From contig NZ_CP083740.1 of assembly GCF_020150455.1 (NCBI RefSeq), positions 1,612,001 through 1,676,000 of the forward strand: DNA of 64,000 bases, read 5' to 3'. A program made the translations under genes and the position numbers. This stretch comes from Bremerella sp. TYQ1 (lineage in GTDB: Bacteria; Planctomycetota; Planctomycetia; Pirellulales; Pirellulaceae). Shown here piece after piece: positions 8,274-17,905 of this stretch. Numbering within the stretch: the first letter of the stretch is position 1; every line of letters begins with the position of its first letter. The notes below the pieces were generated by a model that made no database searches, had not been told where the DNA came from, and saw only the letters and a list, made by a program, of their open reading frames with translations.

Positions 8274-9443
8274 CTAGGAATCCTCATCGTCCCACGCCTC
8301 CTCTTCATCGCGATAGGTACGCGTCCAGATGTCCGCTTCGACCGGTTCGGCAACGGACGTTTGAAACTCCCAGATTTGCCCAGTCGACCCGTTGCCCAAC
8401 TGCACCATGTCGCGGAATACTTGCTGCGGCTTCCCTCGCGTCAGGGCATCTTCCAGATCGGAAATTCGCTGATTCCATTCGCTTCGCTGGGCCCGGATTT
8501 CCTTCGCTTCTTCGTCGTCGGTCGGATCACCCAACACGTCGGGGTAGTACTCTTCGTCGTAAATCTGCAGCAACTCTTCCGCCCCCATCCGTTCGTGAAT
8601 GACGACACCATACCCTTGCAGATGTTCCCACTGAAACGAGTTAAGCTCGGCCTGTTTGCGGTAACGCTTCAATGCTCGCTCGGAGTAAAACTGCGTGATG
8701 GCGGTTCGCCACTGCAGCTGAACCTGGCGAATCCCCTCCTCGGTACAGTCATCTTCGTTGATCTCAGCGATGCGGCGAATTTCCTTCACCGACAGCCCGC
8801 CACGCTCGGCATGCCAATCCATTTCTTTGGCATATGCCTTCTCGAAGATGGCTGGGAAATTCTCTTCATGGATCACCACGGCACCTTCCCGAGGTGCTTC
8901 TTCGCGAAACTTGGAAACCAACTCTTCGACGGTCAGATCAGGAAAGTACTTTTGCACCGTAAACGGCGGCGTATCCATACCCGGCGCACGGACGCGGCTG
9001 TAACTCCACCCGGTATCGTCTTCGTACTTCCGTCCTACTTCACACCAGACGCCAATGATCGGATGGAAATAGACGATCCCTCGCGTGACTTGATCGTCGT
9101 CCCGAAGCACCCGCATCGCCGTTGCCAATTCGGGAATATAGTAGTCTTCTACCATCCGAAAGCCCACTGCCTGAAGCTCTTGTGTGAGCTGCTCGAAGGC
9201 AGGCCTTTCATCGTCTGATATCCAATCGACCTCATCCGCCGCGTCCGGATCGCCGTCCATGTCGCTCCGCTTCATCAGCTTCACGCGGAAGGGTGGCACG
9301 CCGCCATGCAGCCCGGCCGAAATTGCTTCCATCAATGACTTAGCCAGCCCTCGCAGCTTCCAGCGGATAAATAGGTAGGCGCAGAAGATCGTCAGCATGA
9401 ATGCCACGAAAACGCCGGCGACGATTTGCAGGAACAACCACAT
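8274..9443 (-). CDS. Membrane-anchored protein of unknown function
   Basis: 389 residues. A single hydrophobic helix at about residues 3-27 (LFLQIVAGVFVAFMLTIFCAYLF) followed by basic RWKLRG suggests an N-terminal anchor with the body in the cytoplasm or behind an uncleaved signal. The remainder is acidic and soluble-looking, with a helical stretch at about 310-345 and a very acidic C-terminus (EEEAWDDEDS). I do not recognise a family. It stands alone, divergent from the photolyase gene across 375 bp. Confidence 0.7.
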   Translation of the reverse strand: MWLFLQIVAGVFVAFMLTIFCAYLFIRWKLRGLAKSLMEAISAGLHGGVPPFRVKLMKRSDMDGDPDAADEVDWISDDERPAFEQLTQELQAVGFRMVEDYYIPELATAMRVLRDDDQVTRGIVYFHPIIGVWCEVGRKYEDDTGWSYSRVRAPGMDTPPFTVQKYFPDLTVEELVSKFREEAPREGAVVIHEENFPAIFEKAYAKEMDWHAERGGLSVKEIRRIAEINEDDCTEEGIRQVQLQWRTAITQFYSERALKRYRKQAELNSFQWEHLQGYGVVIHERMGAEELLQIYDEEYYPDVLGDPTDDEEAKEIRAQRSEWNQRISDLEDALTRGKPQQVFRDMVQLGNGSTGQIWEFQTSVAEPVEADIWTRTYRDEEEAWDDEDS

Positions 9444-9818
9444 TGCCCACCCCCTGTGTCGATGATTGATGCCAATGATCCGCTGATCAGATGGTTAGGC
9501 AAATTACCAATTAGCTGTACAGGGTTCCAGGATTATTTTGGTAAAAGAGTAGTTAACAGGCACCGGCGATTTCGGTTGCCGTTGGCTGTGTGTCGATGAC
9601 ACGCCTGATCTCAGTAGCGACTGAGTTTTGTTGCCATTGCCGAGGGCGATTTTGAATTGTAACGGAATCTGCGCACACTGTTCAACATTTTTGCGCTACT
9701 TATTGTCGATATCGTCGCGAAGTTTACCTGTTTTCGGCGCAACAGAACTCAACGTTTTCGCACCCTGAAAAAGTTTTCCCCATCTCAAGAATCTCAACGT
9801 TCGCTTGAACACTATTCG
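9444..9818. other. Intergenic region between divergent genes
   Basis: Presumably carries both promoters. Visible small features are a CTCAGTAGCGACTGAG hairpin near 9610 and two direct copies of CTCAACGTT, one at about 9748 and one at about 9793 just upstream of the photolyase start. No gene seen. Confidence 0.4.
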
Positions 9819-11339
9819 TTGCAAGCGCCCCTATTTCGGAAAGGCGAACCCTTGTCGAGCGACCTTTGGAACCTTCGCATTCACGCCGTCAACGAAGCCG
9901 AGGTGAACGACGACGGCAAGTACGTGCTTTACTGGATGATCGCCAATCGCCGCACCGAATGGAACTTCTCGTTCCAGCGTGCCGCCTGGTGGGCCGACCA
10001 GCTTGGCAAACCGCTGGTTGTATTCGAGGCCCTTCGTGTCGGCTACGAGTGGGCCAGTGACCGCTTGCACACCTTTGTCCTTCAAGGCATGCACGACAAT
10101 CTGGCCGCGTTGTCGGATGCTCCCGTCGTTTACTATCCCTACGTCGAGCCCAAGAAAGACGCCGCCAAAGGGCTGCTAAAAGCACTCGCTGGCGATGCGT
10201 GCGTTGTCGTGACGGACGACTTTCCTTGCTTCTTTTTACCCCGCATGGTTGCCGCCGTCGGCAAGAAGCTGGACGTGAAGCTTGAGTCGATCGACTCCAA
10301 CGGATTGCTTCCGCTGCGAGCCGCTGATCGCGATTTTCCCCGAGCGTACAGCCTTCGCCGCTTCCTGCAGAAAGAGCTTTCACCCCACTTGGAAGTAGTT
10401 CCGAACAAGAACCCTTTGGCCAAAAAGTCGTTCCCTGCCGGCGACTCGAAATTGATTTCTGACATCCAGAAAAAGTGGCCTGCGATCGAGCAAAACACGC
10501 TCGAGGCCCCTGGCGATTTCATCGGGGAATTACCGATCGATCATGACGTTTATGCGGTCGATACCAAGGGTGGTAGCGTCGCCGCGCGGAAGCAGCTGAA
10601 ATGGTTTTTGAAGGAAGGTTTGCCGCGCTATGCCGAGCAGCGGAACGATGTCGAAAGCGAATGCGTGAGTCAGCTTTCGCCCTATTTGCATTTCGGTCAT
10701 CTGTCGGTCCACGAGGTCTTCCACGAGTTGACCAGGCAAGAGGACTGGGAACCATCGAAGCTAAGCCAGAAAGTGACCGGCAGCCGCGAAGGCTGGTGGA
10801 ACATGTCAGCCGGAGCAGAAGCATTCCTGGACGAGATCGTCACGTGGCGCGAGCTCGGCTACAACATGTGCCACCTTCGCGACGACTACGACAAGTTCAG
10901 TTCGCTTCCTGACTGGGCCCAGGAAACGCTGGGAGAGCACAAGGACGATAATCGCGAGCATGTCTACACGATGGAGCAGTTCGAGAACGCCGAGACGCAT
11001 GACGAGCTGTGGAACGCCGCCCAGCGACAACTCGTCCGCGAAGGTCGGATCCACAATTACCTGCGGATGCTGTGGGGCAAAAAGGTCCTGCACTGGACCA
11101 ACACGCCGGAGTATGCGTCGAAGATTTTAATCCATTTGAACAACAAGTACGCCCTCGATGGTCGTAACCCAAACAGCTACAGCGGGATCTTCTGGTGCTT
11201 CGGTCGGTACGATCGCGCATGGGGACCTGAGCGTGAGATCTTTGGTAAAATCCGCTACATGACAAGCGACAGCGCCCTGCGAAAGCTGAACCTGAAGGGC
11301 TACCTAAAGCGTTACGCGGCCGAAGCAAACGACGGCTGA
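9819..11339 (+). CDS. phr: Class II CPD photolyase
   Basis: 506-residue flavoprotein that repairs cyclobutane pyrimidine dimers using blue light. The class II character is shown by SPYLHFGHLS (about 286-295), the LWGKKVLHW segment near residue 415 and the C-terminal FAD-site signature GRYDRAWGPEREIFGKI near residue 465; class I enzymes and cryptochromes differ here. The N-terminal antenna domain has the usual WMIANRRTEWNFS region. The only start before conserved sequence is TTG 9819; the first in-frame ATG is already inside the antenna domain, so TTG or an upstream non-ATG start is used. Confidence 0.93.
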   Translation: MQAPLFRKGEPLSSDLWNLRIHAVNEAEVNDDGKYVLYWMIANRRTEWNFSFQRAAWWADQLGKPLVVFEALRVGYEWASDRLHTFVLQGMHDNLAALSDAPVVYYPYVEPKKDAAKGLLKALAGDACVVVTDDFPCFFLPRMVAAVGKKLDVKLESIDSNGLLPLRAADRDFPRAYSLRRFLQKELSPHLEVVPNKNPLAKKSFPAGDSKLISDIQKKWPAIEQNTLEAPGDFIGELPIDHDVYAVDTKGGSVAARKQLKWFLKEGLPRYAEQRNDVESECVSQLSPYLHFGHLSVHEVFHELTRQEDWEPSKLSQKVTGSREGWWNMSAGAEAFLDEIVTWRELGYNMCHLRDDYDKFSSLPDWAQETLGEHKDDNREHVYTMEQFENAETHDELWNAAQRQLVREGRIHNYLRMLWGKKVLHWTNTPEYASKILIHLNNKYALDGRNPNSYSGIFWCFGRYDRAWGPEREIFGKIRYMTSDSALRKLNLKGYLKRYAAEANDG

Positions 11340-11602
11340 GGCACCGCTGGAATTGGTAAAACCGGGCCGCATTCGCCGCAATTCGCCCATTTTGACCAAA
11401 GTTTCCCCAAGAATCGGGTTGTTGCGGGGCGATTTTTCCTAAATGGACTAGATGCACCGCTTGCTCCGGCGGTATATTACTTGTTTGCCTTTGAGGTCAG
11501 CGCCACCGGTATCGGAAGGCGTTCCCCATAATCCGAATTTTTTCCGGCAGCTCGGGCTGCTTGCCGGGTCACAGAAATCAAAAGGAAATCTTTAGGTAAC
11601 CA

Positions 11603-11800
11603 ATGGTTAAGGTACTCGTTCGCGACAGGGAATCGATTCAAGAAGCAGTTCGTCGGTTTGGTAAGTTGGTCATGCGTAGCGGTCTCAAGAAAGAGATGCG
11701 TCGTCGCAAGTATTACGAAAAGCCGAGCGACCTGAAGCGTCGAGCCCGCCTGCGTGCTGAACGTCGCGCGATGAAAGAACGCCTCTTGGTTCAGGACTAG
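11603..11800 (+). CDS. rpsU: 30S ribosomal protein bS21
   Basis: 65-residue, strongly basic protein with the bS21 pattern: [16 protein letters not shown], then [14 protein letters not shown] and a run of Arg/Ala to the end. bS21 binds the small subunit near the anti-Shine-Dalgarno region and assists initiation. It is monocistronic, starts at ATG 11603 without a strong ribosome site (a trait also reported for other rpsU genes), and ends 31 nt before a strong hairpin terminator. Confidence 0.95.
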   Translation: MVKVLVRDRESIQEAVRRFGKLVMRSGLKKEMRRRKYYEKPSDLKRRARLRAERRAMKERLLVQD

Positions 11801-11828
11801 TCGCCTGCCTAAAGCTTCTGTGCATAAG

Positions 11829-11862
11829 AAAAACGCCTTGCTAACCAGCAAGGCGTTTTTTG
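11829..11862 (+). terminator. Rho-independent terminator of rpsU (likely bidirectional)
   Basis: Perfect 11-bp stem AACGCCTTGCT / AGCAAGGCGTT (11832-11857) with a 4-nt AACC loop, followed by TTTTTTTG. An A-rich tract on the other side makes it usable by the convergent SGNH hydrolase gene as well. Confidence 0.93.
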
Positions 11863-11890
11863 TTTCTTGTCGCTCTCGATCTACCCGCGA

Positions 11891-12562
11891 CTAATCCTGC
11901 AAGTGAGGCTGAAGGGCCTCTACCCAAACGGCATAGCCTTCGTCGGTCATGTGCAAGCCGTCCTTCAAGAACAACTCTGGACGTGGCTTGCCATCTTCGC
12001 CGAGCATCGGCGTATCGATGTCGATGAACTCGCAGTTCTTCGTCTTTTCACATTCCGCAGCGATTAGCTTATTCGTCTCGCGAACCTCTTTAATCATGCT
12101 CCAGCGTTTGATACTGGGCTTTACTGCGATGTACAAGATCTTCGTTTTGGGAAGCTCGGCACGGATCGTCTTAACGAACTCTTGAAAGTCCTCCAAGATT
12201 TGCTCCGGCGTGTAATCGGCAGCAATATCGTTGTCACCAGCGTAAACGACCACGGTCTTCGGCTTGTATGGCAGTATGATTTTGTCAGCGTAGTAAACCG
12301 AATCCTCCAGACGCGAACCACCAAAGCCTCGATTCACCGCGTTCATATCAGGATAGAACTTCGGCAGGTCCCACATCCGAATGCTGCTGCTTCCGACGAA
12401 GACGACGCCGCCTGGTTTGACAGGCTTCTTCTCGTCCGCAGCGGCGAACTTGTCCATATCTTTTTGCCACCGAGCAATGCTCTTGGGCACTTCGTTTTCC
12501 GCAGCAAACGACATCGAAGCAAACGCGACTATCAGGAGCAAACTTAGTACAGAGTGTTTCAT
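11891..12562 (-). CDS. Secreted SGNH/GDSL-type hydrolase
   Basis: 223 residues. Signal peptide MKHSVLSLLLIVAFASMSFA with cleavage before AENE, so it is exported. The four SGNH blocks can be placed: VGSSSIRMW (block I, nucleophile Ser59; the usual GDS is GSS), RGFGGS (block II Gly), AGDND (block III Asn111), and KDGLHMTDEGY (block V Asp/His). This form is common in planctomycete secreted esterases acting on acylated polysaccharides, but no substrate can be assigned. ATG 12562 has AGGA about 10 nt upstream; ATG 12571 would place three residues before the signal peptide. Confidence 0.87.
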   Translation of the reverse strand: MKHSVLSLLLIVAFASMSFAAENEVPKSIARWQKDMDKFAAADEKKPVKPGGVVFVGSSSIRMWDLPKFYPDMNAVNRGFGGSRLEDSVYYADKIILPYKPKTVVVYAGDNDIAADYTPEQILEDFQEFVKTIRAELPKTKILYIAVKPSIKRWSMIKEVRETNKLIAAECEKTKNCEFIDIDTPMLGEDGKPRPELFLKDGLHMTDEGYAVWVEALQPHLQD

Positions 12563-12615
12563 GGTGGGCATTTCCTAGGGGCAGGATATCAGTTAGCAGG
12601 AACGTGATTATACCT

Positions 12616-12651
12616 AAAAAGAAAGACGGGATCGAATCGAGCCCGTCTTTC
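12616..12651 (-). terminator. Rho-independent terminator of the Gfo/Idh/MocA gene
   Basis: On the minus strand, a 10-bp stem GAAAGACGGG / CCCGTCTTTC with a loop of about 11 nt, followed by TTTTTAGG, 23 nt after the stop at 12675. Confidence 0.88.
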
Positions 12652-12674
12652 CTAGGTGATGTTTTTCGTGCGGC

Positions 12675-13949
12675 TTAGCCAAGCACGTATGGGGCTCGAT
12701 GAGCACGGTGCGTCAATTCGGCCGCTTCGTCGTCGCCGTTGATTTTCTCGGCAACAGGGTCCCATTCGATCTTGCGTTCCAAGCGGCAAGAGATGTTGCC
12801 AAGGTGGCAAGCCGTCGCGGTGCGGTGACCAATTTCGACGTCACAGATCGGCAGTTCACGAGTTTCCATGCAAGACAGGAAGTTCTTGTGATGGTTGCTG
12901 CTGTCGATCAAATGGATATCGGAATCCTTCAACTTGATCGCACCAATCTCATCCGACGAAGGCTGGAAGACACCACGATTCACGTAGATCTCGCCCTTGT
13001 CGCCGATGAAACGAGTTCCCATCTTGATGTCTTTCTGGCCTTGGCCAACGATCATCTTCACACCGTCGCCGTAGTCGTACGTAATGCGACAAGCTTCCGG
13101 CACTTCGTGGGCACCTTCCGGGTGATACTTGACTTGTTCGGCATGGACCGAGATCGGACCGCTATCATCTTTGCCGAGGCCCCAATGAGCAATGTCGATA
13201 TGGTGAGCACCCCAGTTGGTCATCTGACCGCCTGAATAATCCCACCAGAAGCGGAAGTTGTAATGAACTCGCTTCTCGTTGTAAGGACGAACAGGTGCTG
13301 GGCCGAGCCAGAAGTCGTAGTTCAGGTTTTCCGGGGCTTTGCTATCTGGCGGAAGCTTGCCGGGGTCGTTGGCATTCGCGAGACCGACATGCACCGTGTG
13401 AACTTTGCCGATGTAGCCATTGCGAACCAATTCGCATGCGCGACGGAAGTTCGACGAAGAACGCTGCATCGAACCCGTTTGCACGATTCGCTTATTGTCC
13501 CGAGCCGCTTCCACCATCTTGCGGCCTTCGTTGATCGTCAACGAAAGCGGCTTTTCGCAGTAAACGTCCTTACCCGCTTCACAAGCATGAATGGTCGTGA
13601 TTGCATGCCAGTGGTCTGGGGTACTCACGACAACCGCGTCGATATCTTTGCGATCGAGCAACTTGCGATAGTCTTCGAAGACGGCAACTTCGCGTCCCTT
13701 CTTATCAAGCACGATCTTCGCCGCGTTGGCCGCGTGCTTTGAGTCGACGTCACAAACGGCTACGGCGTTGTCGAGAAACTTGCCGAGGTTGCCACGGCCC
13801 ATTCCACCGACACCGATGTGCCCTGTCAGAATTCGATCGTTGGCGCCAAATGCTGACGAAGGAATGAACAGAGGAGCGGCTGCCAAACCGGCCGCAGCGG
13901 TGGATGCCTTCAAAAACGAACGTCGCGAAACGCGATTGCGTGAACTCAT
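12675..13949 (-). CDS. Tat-exported Gfo/Idh/MocA family oxidoreductase
   Basis: 424 residues. The N-terminus NRVSRRSFLKAS followed by a hydrophobic Ala-rich stretch is a twin-arginine signal, so the protein should be folded with its nicotinamide cofactor before export. The Rossmann fold begins at about residue 42 (HIGVGGMGRG); the conserved TPDHWHA and CEKPLS motifs lie at about 109-115 and 131-137, and a GAHHIDIAHWGLG segment near 255 carries the His pair typical of this family. Such secreted oxidoreductases are highly expanded in planctomycetes and probably act on sugars, without a known substrate in this case. A strong terminator follows. Confidence 0.9.
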   Translation of the reverse strand: MSSRNRVSRRSFLKASTAAAGLAAAPLFIPSSAFGANDRILTGHIGVGGMGRGNLGKFLDNAVAVCDVDSKHAANAAKIVLDKKGREVAVFEDYRKLLDRKDIDAVVVSTPDHWHAITTIHACEAGKDVYCEKPLSLTINEGRKMVEAARDNKRIVQTGSMQRSSSNFRRACELVRNGYIGKVHTVHVGLANANDPGKLPPDSKAPENLNYDFWLGPAPVRPYNEKRVHYNFRFWWDYSGGQMTNWGAHHIDIAHWGLGKDDSGPISVHAEQVKYHPEGAHEVPEACRITYDYGDGVKMIVGQGQKDIKMGTRFIGDKGEIYVNRGVFQPSSDEIGAIKLKDSDIHLIDSSNHHKNFLSCMETRELPICDVEIGHRTATACHLGNISCRLERKIEWDPVAEKINGDDEAAELTHRAHRAPYVLG

Positions 13950-14094
13950 GAACTACCTCTTCCTGATTAAGCGAGGGCTGGGAATCTATCGATCTTATGC
14001 GTGTTTCTTAGCAGACAAGGTAAGCATCTTATGATAGATGAAATCCGTTGCGGCGCAAAGTCGCAATTCCTCCCCCTAAGCCAGGGTTACCGGT

Positions 14095-16167
14095 TTAGTC
14101 CATTTCTTCCCATACACTATGGTATCCATCGGCGGTCTCGGCGTACTGCAACAGCCGCTCATAAAAGGAGTTACCGCCGATGGTCGAGCTGTCGCCAATC
14201 AAGATGAGCTTGCGACGTGCCCGCGTCAGGGCCACGTTCATTCGGCGTGTATCGAGTAAAAAGCCAATTTCGCCAGAATTATTCGAGCGAACCAGCGATA
14301 TGAGAACGACCTCGTTTTCCCGTCCCTGGAACCCGTCGATGGTGTCCGCTTCCACGTTTTGCGGCAGTAGATTGCGCAGCCGCTGCACTTGGGCCGCGTA
14401 CGGCGAGATGACTGAGATCGCTTGAGGAGCAACTCCTGCGTCAATGAACTGTTGAACTTTCTTCGCCACGAACCGTGCCTCGGCATCGTTGAAACGACTC
14501 GACGTCGCGTCATCCTCCTCTTCAACAAAGTCCGCTCCTGCGGTGTCGTAATACTGCCAAGGCTTCGGATCGACGTACACTGCTTCATTGAGTAGCGGCT
14601 GAAGGTCGTGTGCGACAACAGATTCATCTGCGGACAGCTTACCCTCGTAAAACTCTTCGCTGCTGAACGTCATGATCAGATCGTGCATTCGATATTGTCG
14701 ATCAAGCAATTTGGCGACGTTCGGATGTTGCCGCACGATACGCTCCTGCAGGCTCTCGGCATATCCTTCCGATGCAGCGACTTGCGAAAGAATGGTGGGA
14801 GGGAGCTGGCAATGATCGCCGGCCAAGATGACTCGTTTCGCACGAGCCAAGGGGATCCAGCAAGCTGGTTCGACGGCCTGACAGGCTTCGTCGATAACAA
14901 CCGTATCAAACATTCGCCCGGCCAAAAGATCGTCGTCCACACCCGTCAACGTCGCACAAAGCAACGAAGCCTCCGACAAGATCTGGTCGAGCGTCTGTCG
15001 CTGCATTCGCTGAGCATCGTCGAACAGCCCACGCGCTTCATCGCGAATCGCAGCTTTCTCGCCGGGAGCAGGCTTCGCTCGCGTATATCTACCGGCACTT
15101 CGTAATTTGGCTTGTCCTTCTTTGATCAGTTTTTCTGCTAGTTTGGCATCGGGATGGGATCGCGCCAGGTAATCAAGCGTCGCATCGTGCAGCGTTTCCG
15201 AAACACGCGCCGGATGCCCCAAGCGAACCGCTTTCACTCCTTGAGCCATCGCACGCAGCATCAGATTGTCGACGGCCAGATTACTGGGTGCACATGCGAG
15301 AACCTTCTCCCCGCGATCGACGAGCGATTTAATCAGATGTGCGAGTGTGACCGTTTTGCCGGTGCCTGGTGGGCCGTGAATGATCGCGACGTCGTTGGCA
15401 CGCAGGGCATTTTCGACCGCGCCCCACTGCGAATCGTTTAACGTTCGAGGCGGCGTTGGTACGTCAGACGTCGAATCAAACGTCGGCTTGGCTTCTCCCA
15501 GCAAAACATCTCGCAGTTCGGCAAGCCGATTATCGTTGGCGCTCGCCGCACGTTTCAGAGCGTATTCCATACGCCGACGCGTCACTTCATCGTCGCTGGG
15601 GATCAACTGAAACGGATCATCATCGTTCTCGAGGAAGTCCTGCGTTACGACTTCAATCGAACCGTCGCGAACGGAGGCGACAAGACCGCGAACCTGGTTC
15701 TGTTCGATATCTTGCAGCACTACCGGGGAACCAGATCGGAAGCGATGCGGAGGCAACGACGCGCCTTGGGTTTTCGGTCGAAACTGGCAGATCACTCGTC
15801 CGGCAAGAGCAGACCACTGTTCGTGGAGTTTCAGCCCTTTGAGCATCCCTTCTTTCTGTCGACCTTCGGCGAGACGCGTCGCTTCTTCTTTCGCTTCCAG
15901 CTGCATCCAGTGGCGAAACTTTTCAAACAGCGGAGGCCACTCGATTTGATCTGGCTCGAAGAAGACATCCACTTCCGGCATGGTCTCGCGAAGCGTTTTG
16001 ACCGCTCGCTTGGCGCGATCTTCGGCAACCTCAACGGTGGCCTGACGGCGGATCAGATCGATCGCGCCGATTTCTTTGCCGGGTAGATCTGCTTGTTCAA
16101 TCAGCAGTTTGAATAGCTGGTTGCGGTTGGTCCCCGGAGGAAGCCCCCGTAAATGAAGCCGTGCCAT
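14095..16167 (-). CDS. SF1 (UPF1/SMUBP2-like) helicase with N-terminal DbpA-like RNA-binding domain
   Basis: 690 residues. Residues 1-70 look like the RNA-binding domain found at the C-terminus of DEAD-box protein DbpA: LHLRGLPPGTNRNQLFKLL followed by GAIDLIRRQATVEV and a closing helix. A basic linker and an OB-like segment (about 120-190) precede an AAA_11/AAA_12 helicase core: Walker A GPPGTGKT at 265-272, PSNLAVDNL, Walker B VVIDEACQA at 423-431, GDHCQLPPT, GFQGREN and RRMNVALTRAR near the end. The core resembles IGHMBP2/SMUBP2 and UPF1 helicases, which act on RNA or DNA. The start lies inside the 3' end of the MFS gene (71-bp overlap on the same strand), so co-expression is likely. Confidence 0.85.
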   Translation of the reverse strand: MARLHLRGLPPGTNRNQLFKLLIEQADLPGKEIGAIDLIRRQATVEVAEDRAKRAVKTLRETMPEVDVFFEPDQIEWPPLFEKFRHWMQLEAKEEATRLAEGRQKEGMLKGLKLHEQWSALAGRVICQFRPKTQGASLPPHRFRSGSPVVLQDIEQNQVRGLVASVRDGSIEVVTQDFLENDDDPFQLIPSDDEVTRRRMEYALKRAASANDNRLAELRDVLLGEAKPTFDSTSDVPTPPRTLNDSQWGAVENALRANDVAIIHGPPGTGKTVTLAHLIKSLVDRGEKVLACAPSNLAVDNLMLRAMAQGVKAVRLGHPARVSETLHDATLDYLARSHPDAKLAEKLIKEGQAKLRSAGRYTRAKPAPGEKAAIRDEARGLFDDAQRMQRQTLDQILSEASLLCATLTGVDDDLLAGRMFDTVVIDEACQAVEPACWIPLARAKRVILAGDHCQLPPTILSQVAASEGYAESLQERIVRQHPNVAKLLDRQYRMHDLIMTFSSEEFYEGKLSADESVVAHDLQPLLNEAVYVDPKPWQYYDTAGADFVEEEDDATSSRFNDAEARFVAKKVQQFIDAGVAPQAISVISPYAAQVQRLRNLLPQNVEADTIDGFQGRENEVVLISLVRSNNSGEIGFLLDTRRMNVALTRARRKLILIGDSSTIGGNSFYERLLQYAETADGYHSVWEEMD

Positions 16168-17575
16168 GCGTGCCGTTTTGCTGGTTGGAATGCTTGTTGG
16201 GGTCCGCCACTTCGCTGCGAGAGGCGGGCGGGGTCGCGAAGAAACACGCGACCGCCTGGAGCATCAACATCGTAGCAAACAACCAGAGCACTGCATCGTA
16301 GCCACCGAGCAGTTCTTTTCCTTGGCTCATCAGAAATGGTCCCGCGGCACTGCCAGCGACGACCGACATCATCTGAAAACCTTTGATCTTGCCGAGGTGA
16401 GCCCGACCGAAATAGCGAGCCAGAAGCGAATTCGATCCGGCAGCCGAAACTCCTTGCGCGACTCCGAACGTCAAGCCATAGGCGCCTGCCATCCACACGG
16501 AATCAATCGACAGATAAACAAGCACGCCGCAACCCAATAAAACCGAGCCTGCCGAAAGCAGGTAGTTCAGTTTGAAATAATCGGCCAGGATTCCGCCAAA
16601 GAACTGACAACAGGCCATGCTGACCGCCATCGTCCAAAAAACGACTTGAGCATCTTCCTCCCGCAGACCGCGGCTTTCCAGGTAGGGCACCACCATGAAC
16701 ATCAGCGCCGTACCGATCATGCCCCACATAGTCATGAACGAAACCGTAATCCAGAACGAGCGTTGCTCAAACGCTTCGCCGAGGGAAAGCTGCGGCATCA
16801 GGAACAGTGATCCGCCAGTGTCGGCTTCGCCATCCTTCCGTGGAACACGCTTGTCGCCGTCTGGCAATTGCCCGATTTCTTCGGGATGGTTGCGAAATAC
16901 GAAAATCAATACTGGGAACATGACAATCCACACTCCCAATCCCAGCGCGAAGTAAGCCTTCTGCCAGCCGAGCCAATTGATCAATGCGATCGTGATAACT
17001 GGAAACGTTCCGAAAGCAATGGGCGCGGATAGGTTGCGGATACCGTTGGCAAATCCCAGCTTTCGCTGAAACCACATGTCAGCCGTATTCGTCGCAAGCA
17101 GTGTCAGCGAACCCTGCCCTAATGTTCGTATTGCCAAAAAAGCGATGAACAGCGTGTAAAAGCCTTGAACTTGGGTCATGAACATACACGCTAAGCCGAA
17201 CAAAACGATCACCAGCGTAATCGTTTTCCGCAATCCCCAGCGATCGGCCAGCGCCCCGATCCAAGGCACAGGAAACGCGGCCAGGATGGTTCCCCACAAG
17301 TACGCGGTCGTGACGGTGACGATCTCGTTGTTGACCAGTTCTTTGGTCAGTACGACCTCTTGGCCGGGATGATTTTTCTGAAACGTTTCGGTGGCCAGTG
17401 TCGTCGCGATGTGCTTATTGAACAAAGCCACACCGTAAGTCTGACCTGGGCTGGTACAGTACTGCGCGAGCATCGCCACGCCTAACATCACCCAGCCATA
17501 AAAGAAGGGCGTTGCCCGAACGATCGGGTCGCGTCGTAAAGATGCTGCCTCAAGCGAGGCGGCGTCGGTCGCCAT
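16097..17575 (-). CDS. MFS transporter, OFA (oxalate/formate antiporter)-like
   Basis: 492-residue inner-membrane permease with about 12 hydrophobic segments. The first helix FFYGWVMLGVAMLAQYC and the following GQTYGVALF are typical of the OFA/monocarboxylate-like branch; an unusually long periplasmic insertion follows helix 1 (residues about 55-80, KNHPGQEVVLTKELVNNE). The GALADRWGLRKT loop between helices 2 and 3 is the classical MFS motif A. The last 40 residues are hydrophilic and overlap the start of the helicase gene. Substrate is unknown; organic anions are plausible from the family. Confidence 0.83.
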   Translation of the reverse strand: MATDAASLEAASLRRDPIVRATPFFYGWVMLGVAMLAQYCTSPGQTYGVALFNKHIATTLATETFQKNHPGQEVVLTKELVNNEIVTVTTAYLWGTILAAFPVPWIGALADRWGLRKTITLVIVLFGLACMFMTQVQGFYTLFIAFLAIRTLGQGSLTLLATNTADMWFQRKLGFANGIRNLSAPIAFGTFPVITIALINWLGWQKAYFALGLGVWIVMFPVLIFVFRNHPEEIGQLPDGDKRVPRKDGEADTGGSLFLMPQLSLGEAFEQRSFWITVSFMTMWGMIGTALMFMVVPYLESRGLREEDAQVVFWTMAVSMACCQFFGGILADYFKLNYLLSAGSVLLGCGVLVYLSIDSVWMAGAYGLTFGVAQGVSAAGSNSLLARYFGRAHLGKIKGFQMMSVVAGSAAGPFLMSQGKELLGGYDAVLWLFATMLMLQAVACFFATPPASRSEVADPNKHSNQQNGTHGTASFTGASSGDQPQPAIQTAD

Positions 17576-17905
17576 AGTAGAGGGTTGCCTGAATCAGTTC
17601 CAACAAAGCGTCGCAGAAAAAGGTCTGCGCGGACTCATATACTAGCAATGGGCCTCCAGCTAGGAAACGTCTAATGGACGTTCGGTTCGCCGTATTTTCT
17701 AGCACCTGATACTCCGCCCGTAGAGCCTTCTAGCAACGACATTCACGCCGCCCATGTCGGTCCAATTGCAAGGGAAACGCATTGCCGATACGTTGGAACG
17801 TTCAAGACACCCGTCTGGGTGTGAAACTATCGACGATAACCGGTTGATTCGGGCGAATACCTCAGATCAACATCCACATACATTCCCAACCAAAGCGTGA
17901 ACTGA
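17576..17905. other. Intergenic region before the DUF2760-Hsp70 operon
   Basis: 330 bp between divergent genes. Two small hairpins are visible: AACGTC/GACGTT at 17666-17682 and ACACCC/GGGTGT with a GTCT loop at 17807-17822. No ORF with coding character; it should contain promoters for both directions. Confidence 0.4.

Noticed and set aside
14095..16167. Anti-phage defence helicase
   Set aside because: No nuclease, methylase or other defence gene is adjacent, and the N-terminal DbpA-like domain points to RNA metabolism.
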